Assembly (NCBI RefSeq): GCF_958979055.1 | Contig: NC_084898.1 | Span: 3,358,001 to 3,422,000, forward strand | DNA from: Alnus glutinosa | Lineage: Eukaryota > Streptophyta > Magnoliopsida > Fagales > Betulaceae | Reading direction: 5' to 3' | DNA: 64,000 nucleotides | In this document: positions 11,119 to 22,771 of the stretch, piece after piece | Position numbering within the stretch: position 1 is the stretch's first letter | Layout of the letters: each line of letters opens with the position of its first letter | The notes under the pieces: generated by a model | What the model was told of the DNA's origin: nothing | The model's database searches: none | Seen by the model: only the letters and a program-made list of their open reading frames with translations | Translations under genes and position numbers: made by a program

Positions 11119-12274
11119 TATTCCGACCGGTTAAGTTCACACCAGAAGCTGTTGACACTTGGAAGTTAAACGAAAAGTTAGGTTCTGTACGAGGTTTAGC
11201 CCACGCGTTCACGTGGACCACGTGAACAGTTTAGAAGATTTTTCTGCTTGATCTCTAGGGGTAGGCTAAGGTATTGGCTTTGGATCGGAGGGTATTTGGT
11301 TGAGCTTGAGGATGACTTTAATGGAAGAGATCATGGAGGCCAGGTGTTCTTGCAGTACTTTTCCAGAAGAAAATGGCGGATTTGGTGAGGTTTGATAGAC
11401 TGAGGCAGGCTAAAAGGGAAAAAGCTTCATAGAGATCGGCTCTAGAGAAGATCACGAACTAGCATTTTTCAAGCGTTTTGATATTTAAAAACCACCCAAA
11501 TTTCATAATTTATTTGAATTTATAAGGGCTGGATCCTTGTTCATTAATCCCTTTGTCAATTAGGAAAAATGGTTTTCTATTTAATTCCTACTTTGACGGG
11601 AAATGGAGTTATTGATGAATAAGAAAGTCGATCATGCATTATCTCGATCTTTACCTTATAAATATACATGAGAAATATATACTTGACATATTAATATTTT
11701 TTTTAAAAAAAATTTAGTTCCAACCTGATGTGTCATAATTCATATTTAAAAAATAATCGATCTCATGAGATTGTGATACATTAAATTAAAACTATAGCCT
11801 AAAAAATTAAACCCCTTTTTCATATGGTGTTTTTACGGTGTCATATCAAGATTTTGTTCAGAATGAGATCCACATGAGCTTTGAGCTGAATGTACTGTGA
11901 GAACTCATTAACAACTATTTAATTATTATTATCTTCAACTATAAATAATCCTTGACTATAATTATAAGAGGTTTGTCCTTAACGATGCATCGGGGGATAT
12001 ATTTTTGACGCGGGGACACTTTTCTTTTCAGGTCAATTCGTAAATTTATGCATGAAATAAAATCTTTGAAGGCTAGACACCCATTGGCTCGGCCGCCGCA
12101 TAAATACAAGAAAAAAGGAATGACTCATCGATGAGTGATGAGTACTGATGGGAAACTTTGCTCCCCTCAGCTAAACAGTCAGTCAATCCTATTTGATTTT
12201 TTAACATATTTTCCACGCTAACCTCTGTGCCAGTGAAAAACACAGTAAATAAATAAATAAATAAAAAGAACATG
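11119..12274. other. Diverged distal 5' module of CBF copy 1 and spacer
   Basis: At about 11125-11235 lies a shortened, diverged copy of the 5' module seen upstream of the other CBF genes (TTCACACCAGAAGC, GTTGACACTTGGAAGTT, then GGACCACGTG). It sits about 2 kb upstream of the copy 1 start. From about 12060 the unit repeated between array genes begins (GACACCCATTGGCTCGGCC and the GTGCCAGTGAAAAACACAGT block). No gene is supported. Confidence 0.6.
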
Positions 12275-12761
12275 ATTTGATTTATAACCTATATTCACAT
12301 GATAAAGTTTAAATAATTACATTTACACTTATTTCTCTTGATTAATGTTTACAATATAAACAAGCTACTATTTATAAGAGAATTAAATAATACAAATAAA
12401 TTTGAACTACAATTGGGTGACAATTTTTTTTTATCAACTGTGACAAGGTAAGAAACTTTCGGTAGTTAAGTCACACTCTTCAACTGTGATAACTTTTCAC
12501 CTGTAACTTCAATTCCTCAACTCATAATATACAATATGAGAAATGTTAAATCTAAAAAGACATAATTGTAATAAAAAAAATTATATTTATGTCTTTCTGT
12601 ATAATATAAATATAATTTTTTAATTATATTTTTTATTTTCAAATAGACACGAGAAGAACAAAAGAGATCGAACTGACTACCATTCCCCATGGAGTATATA
12701 TGCACTATGCAAACTTTTTCTAACCTTTTGCTACGACTAAAACCCTGTTCAAACTCTATTG

Positions 12762-13496
12762 TTATATGGATAAACTCCATAAGGAAACCCCACCATTGCT
12801 TTCCATGTCATCCCAGTACTCCAAGCCATCGTCTACACATGTACAGTGAGGAGGAGACAGTAGAAGACCTTGAGCCATACTCACCAGCAAGCCAGGCATG
12901 TCAAACAGAGCCTCCTCATCCATATACAACACACTACTCTCTTGCACACCCTTCCCCTCCGCCTCCTCATCCATATACAAAACACTACTGTCTTGCACGC
13001 CCTTCGCTTCCACCTCCTCAACAAACACACTAGGCTGGAATCCCTCCGCCGCCTCCGCTGCAGCCCTTCTAATCTCCCCCGCATCCGTCGAAGCCGGCAG
13101 GCGCACACTCCACACCGAGTCGGCGAAGTTGAGACACGCGGAGGTTCCCCTAAGCGCCAGAGCCGCCACGTCGTGCGCCCGCGCCGCCATCTCCGCACTC
13201 GGGTACGTCCCGAGCCATATCCTCGTCTTCTCATTGGGTTTGCGCATTTCAGAGACCCACTTGTTCTTGTTCCTCCTCCTAACGCCGCGATAAACCGGGT
13301 GCCTCGTCTCCTTGAATTTCTTCCGGCCGGCGCGCCTCTTGGGCATGCTGGAAGCTAGGAGAAGCTCTTCTTCGTCCGAGTGAACAACGGCTCGGCGAGC
13401 AGAGGTGCCGGCGTCGGACAACGAAGAAGTACTCTCGGGCTTCTCGGATGCAGACCCAAATGGATAAGGGTCTGAGTATCGGCTGAAGATATCCAT
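12762..13496 (-). CDS. DREB1: CBF/DREB1-type transcription factor, array copy 2, with internal duplication
   Basis: This intronless gene encodes 244 residues. The AP2 domain spans about 67-124, with [16 protein letters not shown] before it and DSVWS (126-130) after it; the DSAWS motif has Ala changed to Val. AP2 position 14 is Val and position 19 is Lys86. Residues 160-176 and 177-193 are near-identical 17-residue copies ([17 protein letters not shown] and [17 protein letters not shown]), made by a 51-bp tandem duplication in the acidic activation region, which explains the extra length. The end LWSLSI keeps the LWS motif. The start is fixed by alignment with copies 1, 3 and 4 and by the TATA box at 13564-13569. 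Confidence 0.95.
   Translation of the reverse strand: MDIFSRYSDPYPFGSASEKPESTSSLSDAGTSARRAVVHSDEEELLLASSMPKRRAGRKKFKETRHPVYRGVRRRNKNKWVSEMRKPNEKTRIWLGTYPSAEMAARAHDVAALALRGTSACLNFADSVWSVRLPASTDAGEIRRAAAEAAEGFQPSVFVEEVEAKGVQDSSVLYMDEEAEGKGVQESSVLYMDEEALFDMPGLLVSMAQGLLLSPPHCTCVDDGLEYWDDMESNGGVSLWSLSI
12911..13012. repeat. 51-bp in-frame tandem duplication in CBF copy 2
   Basis: Units 12911-12961 and 12962-13012 both start CCTCCTCATCCATATACAA and differ at a few bases. Copies 1, 3 and 4 have one unit, so the duplication is private to copy 2. It doubles part of the acidic C-terminal region without breaking the frame. Confidence 0.95.
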
Positions 13497-13563
13497 TTGA
13501 GAGTGACTAACTGCGAGTGATTTTGGTCCTTAAGAAGCCAATAGTCAGTGAGCGTGAGAGTCT

Positions 13564-13600
13564 TTTATAGCTTTGGTGTAAAGGTAGTTTTGGTCATGTG
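13564..13600 (-). promoter_or_regulatory. TATA box and altered G-box of CBF copy 2
   Basis: TATAAA on the minus strand lies at 13564-13569. The site matching the copy 1 G-box reads CATGTG at 13595-13600 instead of CACGTG, so it is an E-box rather than a G-box. Confidence 0.55.
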
Positions 13601-15281
13601 GCTGCGACTTGAACACGGAACACACGGAATTGGATGAGCTGTGGCCCCACGTCATCTTAATTTATTTCAATTTTAGTCTTTTACAATGCTTAAAGTAGAA
13701 GGTTTTGACTGTTCCTTCAATAGCTGTCTTGCAGTTGCATGTCCTCCTCGACCAAGTGTGTAGGACGTGTTACTTGCGTGGCGTGAGTTTTGGTACTAAA
13801 ACATATAGGCTATAGCACGTTTATAATTTCGTCTTTTATGACCCGCGAGCCACTTCTCAGCCATGCTGTCATGGTTTTTATATTATTTTAGGCAATTAAA
13901 GTTCGAATCTTTTTTGTCTCGGGGTTGACCGGAACATTTTATTAAGAGATGAATATTAAAATGACGTGAATTCATTTAGTCAACTTCTTTGACAATTGAG
14001 TTGGTAAACTATTAATAAATTTTTATAAATTATATGATTCTGCTTCCTAAAAGTTTGAAAAATCTTCATTTAAAAAAATAAATAGAAAACATCTTCATGG
14101 CTCTACAAAAAATCTAAAAAAATATTCTCGACACCCCAAAATTCAGAAAAAAAAAAATTATCTCTTTTAAAATCTGAAAAAAATATATTTGTTTATGGTT
14201 TTGAAAAGTGCTTTTTGCTTTTAATTTGAAAAAGTATTTTGATGTGATATAAATCTGAGAAGTATTTGTTGGTAGGGTTCACATTTGAAAAATATTTTGT
14301 ACATATTTTGAATTATTTATTAATTATTTTGAAAAAAAAAAATTGTTTTCATAGACCCTGAGAAAAAAATGTATGACATGAGTAAAGTGTTATTTTTTTC
14401 AAAAGTTTTACACTTTTACCTTGGTTAAAAGAATAAGGAAAAAACCGTCAATTTTAATTATGTGTTTATTGTGATATCATAATTCGACCGTTCTAAAAAC
14501 AATTGTCAACCCTCTGGCTGACTTTATGACCTTATGAATTAAACTGGTTATCACGAAGGGAATTGATAGAGAGGGACGTTTAACTGTCCCCTCTCTTCCA
14601 TTTTAATATAAAAAAATAAATTTTAAAAACAAAAATACACTTTTCTGTTGTTTTTTTTTTTTCCCTTTGATTGAAATTGATTTTTTTATGTTAAAATGGG
14701 GGAGGGGAAGGTTAAAACGTCTCATCTCTACCAATTTTCCATCACCAAAGAGAAGAGCCCGGTCTACAGTCTTTGCAAGTTAAAACAACGACGTCGTTTT
14801 CGAGAACCATTGCATGGGGTTAATCCGGTCGTGTTCATACCAGAAGCCGCTGTTTGAGTTCGCACAACTCATATGGAGGCTGTTGTCTGTTGACAATTTA
14901 AGGACACGTGGAACTTGGAAAAAGTTCACGAAAAATCAGGTTCGTGTATACGAGGTTTCGCCCACGGGCTTACAATACATGGACCACGTGGACTTTCCAG
15001 AAGAGTTTGTAGGCTACAGGCTGTACGTGTACGTGTAATCTCCGTGTGCCGCTGTGCCTCCCCCTTTGTTGACCATTAAATATATCATGTGGGCCGGATA
15101 CTGATCCAATTGGGTTTCAGCCCATCATTGAAAAACTTGAATACTTGGAATGTCAATTTTGGGGCCCAAAGCAATGAGGTCATGGAAATTGGAAGCTCAT
15201 TAGTCCACGGATTTAGACGTTTTTTCAAAATTAAATTGTAAGTTCTACAGAAAATAATCATCCTGCAACCCATGCATCATT
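13601..15281. other. 5' module of CBF copy 2 with an ABRE/G-box cluster
   Basis: This non-coding block is repeated upstream of copies 3 and 4. The part at about 14780-15060 is the best conserved. It contains CACGTGG at 14905-14911, CCACGTGG at 14984-14991 and TACGTGTACGTGTA at 15024-15037, all ABRE/G-box-like cores. A 74-codon frame (14814-15038) is open in three copies, but codon-like constraint cannot be judged by eye, so I do not call a gene. The middle is AT-rich. Confidence 0.6.
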
Positions 15282-15640
15282 TTTTGAACAAATTTCCAGA
15301 CCCTAAGGTCAATAAAATTAGGGACATACAAAACTCTCTAAAAATTATGTTCGAGACTTGAGGTGAAGTTTCCTCTAATCATATAGAATTCTTGACATGA
15401 AACACAACTGTTTTTATTAGAATATGGGCCGCAGAATTGGCCTCCCTTTTCGCATCAATAACCCTAGATGAACGTAGGGATTTGAGCTCCGAATTAATAC
15501 CTTAAGTAAAGTGCCCAATTTTACTAAGAGAAGGGTATTAATCTCTTTCACTACTTACATTGAGCTTCTAAAGTCCTCAAGCGAAGCATGTGATTCTTGT
15601 ACCATCTGATTAGGAAGAGTGAGAACCCCACAAAAAAATG
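15282..15640 (-). pseudogene. LINE 3' fragment (RNase H end) in 5' module, block A
   Basis: On the minus strand this piece encodes the end of a LINE RNase H domain, including a KREANSAAHIL motif near 15440-15475. Its tail side starts with a T run directly after CCATGCATCATT (15270-15281). That 12-mer is also found at the far end of the longer block C copy (28238-28249), where it acts as the target duplication. The 5' side is cut at about 15640, where the CBF 3' flank begins. Confidence 0.7.
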
Positions 15641-16172
15641 GTTTGGTTTATGACTTATGTCCATGAGATAAAGCCCAAATAGCTACATATACACTTATTT
15701 CTCTTGAATGTTTACAATATAACAAGTTACTATTTGTAGGAGAATTAAATAATACAAATAGACTTGAACTACAATTAGGTGATAATTTTTTTTATCAATT
15801 GTGACATGGTAATAAACTTCGATAGTTAGGTCACACTTTTCAATTGTGATAACCTTCTACTTGTAACTTGAATTTCTCAACTCATGATATACAATATGAT
15901 GAGTGCTAAAGTTTTTTCTAGTGTTTTTCTGGTGTTCATCTGAAATGACATAAATGTAATAAAAAAATTATATCTATATTATTCTGGATGACATAGATAC
16001 AATTTTCTAATTTTTTTATTATATTTTTATTCTTCTATATGGATAACAGATAAATACTACAGGAGCTCTATCTAGCATTCCTCATGCAGTATATATGCAC
16101 TGTGCAAACTTTTTCTAACCTTTTGCTACGACTAAAACCCTGTCTAAACTCCATTGTTAGATTGAGAAACTC

Positions 16173-17277
16173 TGTCCAATTGCCCCAGAGAATCCTAAGA
16201 CAGAATGCGGTGGTGGGGGACCTGATTGATCAACGGTTGGGGGGCTGGAAGAGTGATCTTTTCCATGAAGTTTTCAAGCCCGAGGAAGCAAAAGTCATTG
16301 AAAATATCCCTTTGAGCCCCTACCTTCCCCCAGATAGATTGATTTGGAAAGACACAAAGGATGGAAAATTTTTTGTCCGCAACGCCTACCATTTGGGGAA
16401 GAATTTGGCAGATCTCTCAAGAAGGCAGAGCTCCCTTGTGACCAGGGAAAAAGGAAAGTGGAAATTTCTATGGGCACTGCGGGTTCCTAACCAAGTTAAA
16501 ATTTTTACATGGCGAGCATGTCATGAGATTCTTCCCACTCGGGCAAATCTTTTCAAGAGGAAAGTGGTGGAAAATAATTTATGTCCTTGCTGTAAGAGTG
16601 AGGTTGAAACTGCAATTCACACTCATTGGTCGTGCCCGGCAGCCCAAGATGTCTAGGGAGGAACTGGGTCTTGCTTTCAGAAATGTAGAACTGAGTATGC
16701 ATCTTTTGTGGAGTTGTTTGAGGATTTCATTAGCAAATTCTCAAACGAAAATATGGAGCTTATGATAATTATTGCTCGGCGCATATGGCTTCGAAGAAAC
16801 ACCCTAGTATTTGAAGGGGTTTTCTGCCATCCGTTTGAGATTCTTGAAGGGGCCGTAGTTTCACTAGGGGAGTTCCAAAGATGTAATAACCCAGACTTGT
16901 CTCCAGGGGATAGGGATGAAGGGGTGCTGCCGGCTAGACAACTAAGGTGGAGGCCTTCTCCAAATGGATTTATTAAAATAAATTGGAATGCTGCAATAAA
17001 CGAAAATGAGGGGTGCACTGGATTGGGAATCATAGCTAGAGGTTGCATGAGCGAATTTAAGGGAGCTTGGTGTGTCACGAAGCCCATAGTGTTCGAAGCA
17101 AAACTAGCTCAAGCAATGGCGGCTCTTTGGGCAGTTTTATTTGGAAGGGAGGCTGGTTTTTTTGAAGTTGTTTTCGAAGGTGATGCAGCTCAAGTTGTTT
17201 TGGGCAAAACCGTCCATAAAATTTTGGACGGTTTTGCCCAAAACCGTCCAGAATTTGTCTTCTTCTTCTTCTTCTTC

Positions 17278-17309
<32 letters not shown>

Positions 17310-18717
17310 TTATAATTATAATTATTATTTTAATATAATTATTGTTCTTATTTTTATTTTTATGTTCGGTGGGCGTAAATCAGCTCCAATTCTACGGGAA
17401 ATCCATCGGAGAGACGTTCCACCGGTCCTTCTTCGGTCACTGCCGGTTTCCTTCGGGTTCCACCGGTCCTTCTTCGGCTTCTCCGGTCACTGCCGGAAAT
17501 CCATCGGTCAAACCCAAGAATCACAAAACAGAGGAAAAATCCTTCACAAATCAAACAATCTTTCACAATCCAAACCCAAAACAGAGGAAAAATCCATCAC
17601 AATCCAAACCCAAGAATCACAATCCAAACTCAATACAACACAAAATTAATGCAAATCTAACCTAAGAATTTCACTTACCTAAAAAAAAAAAATCAAACAT
17701 CCATCCGGTGGCTTGGAGAAAGTGGTGTCGAGGAGGCCGGAGGGGGGGAGAGAAAGAGAGAGGAAGGGAGAACCGGCCGGAAATCCACGTATTCCGGCCG
17801 GATTTGTCTCTGATCCGGACAGAGATTCGGTCGGGCGTGGGTATCGGTCGGATCCGGCCGGATATTTGACCTTCCGCTTCAGATCTGACCTCAGCAACGT
17901 CACCGACACCGGCCGTGTCCAGATCTCGTCGTCCCGTTCCCATCGCTCGTCTCAGTCGCCGACCGCAGAGACAAGAAGAAGAACGAGAGGGAGAGGGAGA
18001 GGGAGAGAAGGGGTCGGACTAAAAAAGAAGGGATCTGGGTCTTTCTTTTAAAAGAAAGAAAAAGAAAAAAAATAAAAAGAAAACAGAAGAAAAAAAAAGA
18101 AGTTCAGAGACGGTTTTAGGAAAACCGTATGGAAATTTCCAGACGGTTTTCCTAAAACCGTTTGAAAAAAAAAAAGCAAAGAAAAAAATTCAGACTTTTT
18201 TTTTTAAACCGTCTGTAAATTTACAGACTGTTTTATTAAAACCGTCTGAAAATTTACGAACGGTTTAAGTAAAACCGTCGTAATTTTTGATTTTACAGAC
18301 GGTTTTTAAAAAACCGTCAGTAAATTTTATTTTTCTAGACGGTTTTTAAAACCATCTAAAAAGAAACCGTCACTAAATGCTAGTTTTTTTGTAGTGTATC
18401 TCTCAACAAATGGTCACATGATTGAGAGTATTATAGAAGAAGTTAAAGGTTTCAGGGTGCAAAGTTTGTCCATGTCAATAGAGAATGCAACACTGTTGCA
18501 CATGTGCTTGCTAAGGAAGTTGCGACTCGAAGACTCTCAAAAGTGTTGGCGTCAGGAGGTACCGGATTGTGTTTCTAGTCTAATTCTTAGGGAAAGTTTA
18601 TGTCCCTAGATTCCTTTGTTTTTGGAATCAAGTTTTTTGTATCACTATTTTATCAATGAGAAGCTGCGACATTCTGTTCAAAAAAAAAAAAAAAAAAAAA
18701 GAAGAGAAAAAAAGAGC
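16173..18717 (+). mobile_element. L1-type LINE fragment inserted in a CBF relic, block A
   Basis: The insert is flanked by GAGAAACTC (16164-16172 and 18718-18726), a short target duplication within the last codons of a CBF copy. Plus-strand frames give LINE ORF2 C-terminal parts: PPDRLIWKDTKDGKFFVRNA, a zf-RVT part (WRACHEILPTRANLFKRKVV, then CPCCKSEVETAIHTHWSCP), and an RNase H start (FIKINWNAAINENEGC). A second transposon fragment (17196-18396) interrupts the RNase H region. The end is A-rich (18680-18717). Stops between domains and loss of the reverse transcriptase mean it is inactive. Confidence 0.85.
17196..18396. mobile_element. Truncated CACTA-like element inside the block A LINE
   Basis: Block B carries the uninterrupted LINE at this site, so it shows what was replaced. 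The insert ends TTTTTTTGTAGTG, a CACTA right terminus, followed by TAT. It has many copies of AAAACCGTC and GACGGTTTT near the right side (about 18100-18370) and a hairpin at 17200-17236 (GGGCAAAACCGTCCA and its inverse). The left CACTA terminus and about 30 bp of LINE are missing, so the left end was deleted. The GC-rich interior (17380-18010) repeats CACCGGTCCTTCTTCGG and CCGGCCGGA. A long frame that crosses the junction is a chance chimera. Confidence 0.75.
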
Positions 18718-18894
18718 GAGAAACTCCATAAAGAAACCCCACCATTGCTTTCCATGTCATCCCAGTACTCCAAGCCATCGTCTACACATGTACAGTGAGG
18801 AGGAGACAGTAGAAGACGTTGAGCCATATTCACCAGCAAGCCAGGCATGTCAAACAGAGCCTCCTCATCCATATACACTACACTACTCTCTTGA
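18718..18894 (-). pseudogene. CBF C-terminal relic, block A
   Basis: The minus strand encodes the last 55 or so residues of a [23 protein letters not shown], then [17 protein letters not shown] and [10 protein letters not shown]. The AP2 domain, N-terminus and promoter are absent. At 18894 the sequence jumps into the 3' flank unit of the next gene. The LINE at 16173-18717 cut off the final codons. It is not functional. Confidence 0.9.
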
Positions 18895-19613
18895 CTTAAA
18901 ATCTTTTAAGGCAAGACACCCATTGGCTCGGCCACCGCATAAATACAAGTAAAAAGGAATGACTGATGACTGATAAGAAACTTTGCTCCCCTCAGCTATC
19001 CTGTCAACCCTATTTGATTATTTAACATATTTTCCAAGCTAACCTCTGTGCCAGTGAAAAACACAGTAAATAAATAAATAAATAAAATAAAAAATTATAT
19101 GGTTTATTTTATGACTTATATTCGCGAGATAAAGTTCAAATAACTACAATTACACTTATTTATCTTGATTAATGATTACAATATAACAAGCTACTATTTA
19201 TAAGAGAATTAAATAATACAAATAGACTTGAACTACAATTAGGTAACAATTATTTTTTATCAACTGTGATAAGGTAATAAACTTCGATAGTTAGGTTACA
19301 CTCTTCAACTGTGATAACCTTCCACCTGTAATTTGAATTCCTCAATTCATGATATACAATATAAAAAATGCTAAAAAAATTTTTAGTGTCAATCTAGAAA
19401 GACATAAATGTAGTAAAAAAATTACATCTATGTCCTTCTAAATGACATTGGTATAGTTTTTTAATTATATTTTTATCTTTTCAGATCAACATCATAATAA
19501 CAGAGGAGCTCTATCCGGCTACCGGCCAATCCTCATGGAGTATACATGCACTATGCAAACTTTTTCTAACCTTTTGCTATGACTAAAACCCTGTCCCTGT
19601 CCAAACTCTATTG
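18895..19613. other. 3' flank of CBF copy 3
   Basis: This repeated non-coding block contains GGCAAGACACCCATTGGCTC, the GTGCCAGTGAAAAACACAGT block and AT-rich sequence. It matches 12060-12761 and 24316-25050. No gene is seen. Confidence 0.7.
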
Positions 19614-20303
19614 TTAGATTGAGAAACTCCATAAAGAAACCCCACCATTGCTTTCCATGTCATCCCAGTCCAAGTCATCGTCTACACATGTACAGTGAGG
19701 AGGAGACAGTAGAAGACCTTGAGCCATACTCACCAGCAAGCCAGGCATGTCAAACAGAGCCTCCTCATCCATATACAACACACTACTGTCTTGCTGCTCT
19801 TGCACGCCCTTCGCCTCCGCCTCCTCAACAAACACACTAGGCTGGAATCCCACCGCCGCCTCCGCCGCAGCCCTTCTAATCTCCCCTGCGTCCGTCGAAA
19901 CCGGCAGGCGCACACTCCACGCCGAGTCGGCGAAGTTGAGACACGCGGAGGTTCCCCTAAGCGCCAGAGCCGCCACGTCGTGCGCCCGCGCCGCCATCTC
20001 CGCACTCGGGTACGTGCCGAGCCATATCCTGGTCTTCTCATTGGGTTTGCGCATTTCAGAGACCCACTTGTCCTTGTTCCTCCTCCTAACGCCGCGATAA
20101 ACCGGGTGCCTCGTCTCCTTGAATTTCTTCCGGCCGGCGCGCCTCTTGGGCATGCTGGAAGCTAGGAGAAGCTCTTCTTCGTCCGAGTGAACAACGGCTC
20201 GGCGAGCAGAGGTGCCGGCGTCGGACAACGAAGAAGTACTCTCGGGCTTCTCGGATGCAGACCCAAATGGATAAGGGTCTGAGTATCGGCTGAAGATATC
20301 CAT
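19614..20303 (-). CDS. DREB1: CBF/DREB1-type transcription factor, array copy 3
   Basis: This intronless gene encodes 229 residues. The AP2 domain (about 67-124) is flanked by [16 protein letters not shown] and DSAWS. AP2 position 14 is Val and position 19 is Lys86, as in the other array copies. Compared with copy 4 it has an added EQQ in the acidic region ([13 protein letters not shown]), Asp instead of Asn in RRRNKDKWV, and Val for Ala in RLPVSTDAG. The LWSFSI end is intact. It sits between the block A relic and its own 5' module. The TATA box is at 20373-20378. Predicted role: CRT/DRE-binding nuclear activator. Confidence 0.95.
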   Translation of the reverse strand: MDIFSRYSDPYPFGSASEKPESTSSLSDAGTSARRAVVHSDEEELLLASSMPKRRAGRKKFKETRHPVYRGVRRRNKDKWVSEMRKPNEKTRIWLGTYPSAEMAARAHDVAALALRGTSACLNFADSAWSVRLPVSTDAGEIRRAAAEAAVGFQPSVFVEEAEAKGVQEQQDSSVLYMDEEALFDMPGLLVSMAQGLLLSPPHCTCVDDDLDWDDMESNGGVSLWSFSI

Positions 20304-20372
20304 TTGAGAGTGAGACTACCTGCGAGTGATTTTGGTCCTGAAGAAGCCAATAGTCAGTGAGCGTGAGAGTCT

Positions 20373-20378
20373 TTTATA
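20373..20378 (-). promoter_or_regulatory. TATA box of CBF copy 3; G-box lost
   Basis: TATAAA on the minus strand lies about 70 bp before the ATG. The position that is CACGTG in copy 1 reads CCTGTG here (about 20404-20409), so the G-box core is gone. Confidence 0.55.
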
Positions 20379-20409
20379 GCTTTGGTGTAAAGGTGGTTTC
20401 GGTCCTGTG

Positions 20410-21880
20410 GCTGGGACTTGAACACGTAACACACGGAATTGGATGAGCTGTCGCCCCACGCCATCTTTAAAATTTTTCAATTTTAGTCTTTTAGAATGCT
20501 TAAAGTAGAAGGTTTTGACTGTTCCTTCAATAGCTGTCTTGCAGTTGTCCTCCTCGACCAAGTGTGTAGGACATGTTACTTACGTGGCAAGCTTACGTGG
20601 CGTGAGTTTTGTTACTAAAACATATAGCACGTTTATAATTTCGTCTTTTATGACCCGCGAGCCCACTTCTCAGCCATGTCGTCATGGTTTTTATATTAAC
20701 CTTTTTTTCTTTTTTTTTAGGGTTAGTCCGAAGTTTAATAGTTCTATCAACTGAACTAACCCCTGGAAGTTTAAAATTTGGTTTTTAGTCAACTTCTTTG
20801 ATGATTGAGTTGGTAAACTATTAATAAAATTTTATAAATTATATGATTCTGATTCCTAAAAGTCTGAAAAATCCCTATTTAAAAAATAAAAAAAAAATCT
20901 TTTTGACACCCAAAATTCAAAAAAAATTATCTCTTTTAAAATCTGAAAAAATTATATTTGCTTATAGTCTTGAAAAGTGTCATTTGATTTTGATTTGTAA
21001 AAGTATTTTGACGTGATATAATCGTGATGAATACTTTTTGGTATGTTTCTCATTTGAAAAGTATTTTGAATTGTTTATTAATAATTTTGAAAAAAGTGCG
21101 CTTTTTTTTTTTAAAAAAATTTTGAAAAAGAAAATGTCTTCGAAGACCTTTAGAAAAAAATGTATGACATGTGTTTTTTTTCAAAAGTTTTACCTTGGTT
21201 AAAAGAATAAGAAAAAAACCGTCAATTTTAATTACGTGTTTATTGTGATGTCATAATTCGACCTTTCCAGAAATTGCCAGAAACAATTGTCAACCCTCTG
21301 GCTGTGGCTGGCTCTATGACGTCTTGAATTGAACTAGTCATCACCAAAGAGAAGAGCCAAGTCCACAGTCTTTGCAAGTTAAAACAACGACGTCGTTTTC
21401 GAGAACCATTGCATGAGGTTAATCCGGTCGTGTTCATACCAGAAGCCGCTGTTTGAGTTCGCACAACTCATATGGAGGCTGTTGTCTGTTGACAATTTAA
21501 GGACACGTGGAACTTGGAAAAAGTTCACGAAAAATCAGGTTCGTGTATACGAGGTTTCGCCCACGGGTTTACAATACATGGACCACGTGGACTTTCCAGA
21601 AGAGTTTGTAGGCTACGGGCCGTACGTGTACGTGTAATCTCCGTGTGCCGCTGTGCCTCCCCCTTTGTTGACAATAAATATATCATGTGGGCCGGATACT
21701 GATCCAATTGGGTTTCAGCCCATCATTGAAAAACTTGAATACTTGGAATGTCAATTTTGGGGCCCAAAGCAATGAGGTCATGGAAATTGGAAGCTCATTA
21801 GTCCACGGATTTAGACGTTTTTTTCAAAATTAAATTGTAAGTTCTACAGAAAATAATCATCCTGCAACCCATGCATCATT
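20410..21880. other. 5' module of CBF copy 3
   Basis: This is the counterpart of 13601-15281, with the same conserved G-box cluster at about 21380-21660 (GGACACGTGG, GGACCACGTGG and TACGTGTACGTGTA). A remnant of the tRNA-derived SINE head (CTATCAACTGAACTAA) is present near 20745-20760. No gene is called. Confidence 0.6.
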
Positions 21881-22240
21881 TTTTGAACAAATTTCCAGAC
21901 CCTAAGGTCAATAAAATTAGGGACATACAAAACTCTCTAAAAATTATGTTAGAGACTTGAGGTGAAGTTTCCTCTAATCATATAGAATTCTTGACATGAA
22001 ACACAACTGTTTTTATTAGAATATGGGCCGCAGAATTGGCCTCCCTTTTCGCATCAATAACCCTAGATGAACGTAGGGATTTGAGCTCCGAATTAATACC
22101 TTAAGTAAAGTGCCCAATTCTACTAAGAGAAGGGTATTAATCTCTTTCACTACCTACATTGAGCTTCTAAAGTCCTCAAGTGAAGCATGCGATTCTTGTA
22201 CCATCTGATTAGGAAGAGTGAGAACCCCACAAAAAAATGG
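21881..22240 (-). pseudogene. LINE 3' fragment (RNase H end) in 5' module, block B
   Basis: This is a near-identical duplicate of 15282-15640, with the same CCATGCATCATT target at 21869-21880 and the same cut 5' side. It was carried by the segmental duplication, not by a new insertion. Confidence 0.7.
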
Positions 22241-22771
22241 TTTGGTTTATGACTTATGTCCATGAGATAAAGCCCAAATAGCTACATTTACACTTATTTC
22301 TCTTGAATGTTTACAATATAACAAGTTACTATTTGTAGGAGAATTAAATAATACAAATAGACTTGAACTACAATTAGGTGATAATTTTTTTTATCAATTG
22401 TGACACGGTAATAAACTTCGATAGTTAGGTCACACTTTTCAACTGTGATAACCTTCTACTTGTAACTTGAATTTCTCAACTCATGATATACAATATGATG
22501 AGTGCTAAAGTTTTTTCTAGTGTTTTTCTGGTGTTCATCTGAAATGACATAAATGTAATAAAAAAATTATATCTATATTATTCTGGATGACATGGATACA
22601 ATTTTCTAATTTTTTTATTATATTTTTATTCTTCTATATGGATAACAGATGAATACTACAGGAGCTCTATCTAGCATTCCTCATGCAGTATATATGCACT
22701 GTGCAAACTTTTTCTAACCTTTTGCTACGACTAAAACCCTGTCTAAACTCTATTGTTAGATTGAGAAACTC

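Noticed and set aside
14814-15038. 74-codon gene conserved upstream of three CBF genes
   Set aside because: The copies come from recent segmental duplication, so conservation is expected; no domain, no splice signals, and the diverged copies lack the frame.
16708-17649. 313-codon plus-strand frame
   Set aside because: It joins LINE RNase H sequence to an inserted CACTA fragment; block B shows the uninterrupted LINE, so the frame is a chimera.
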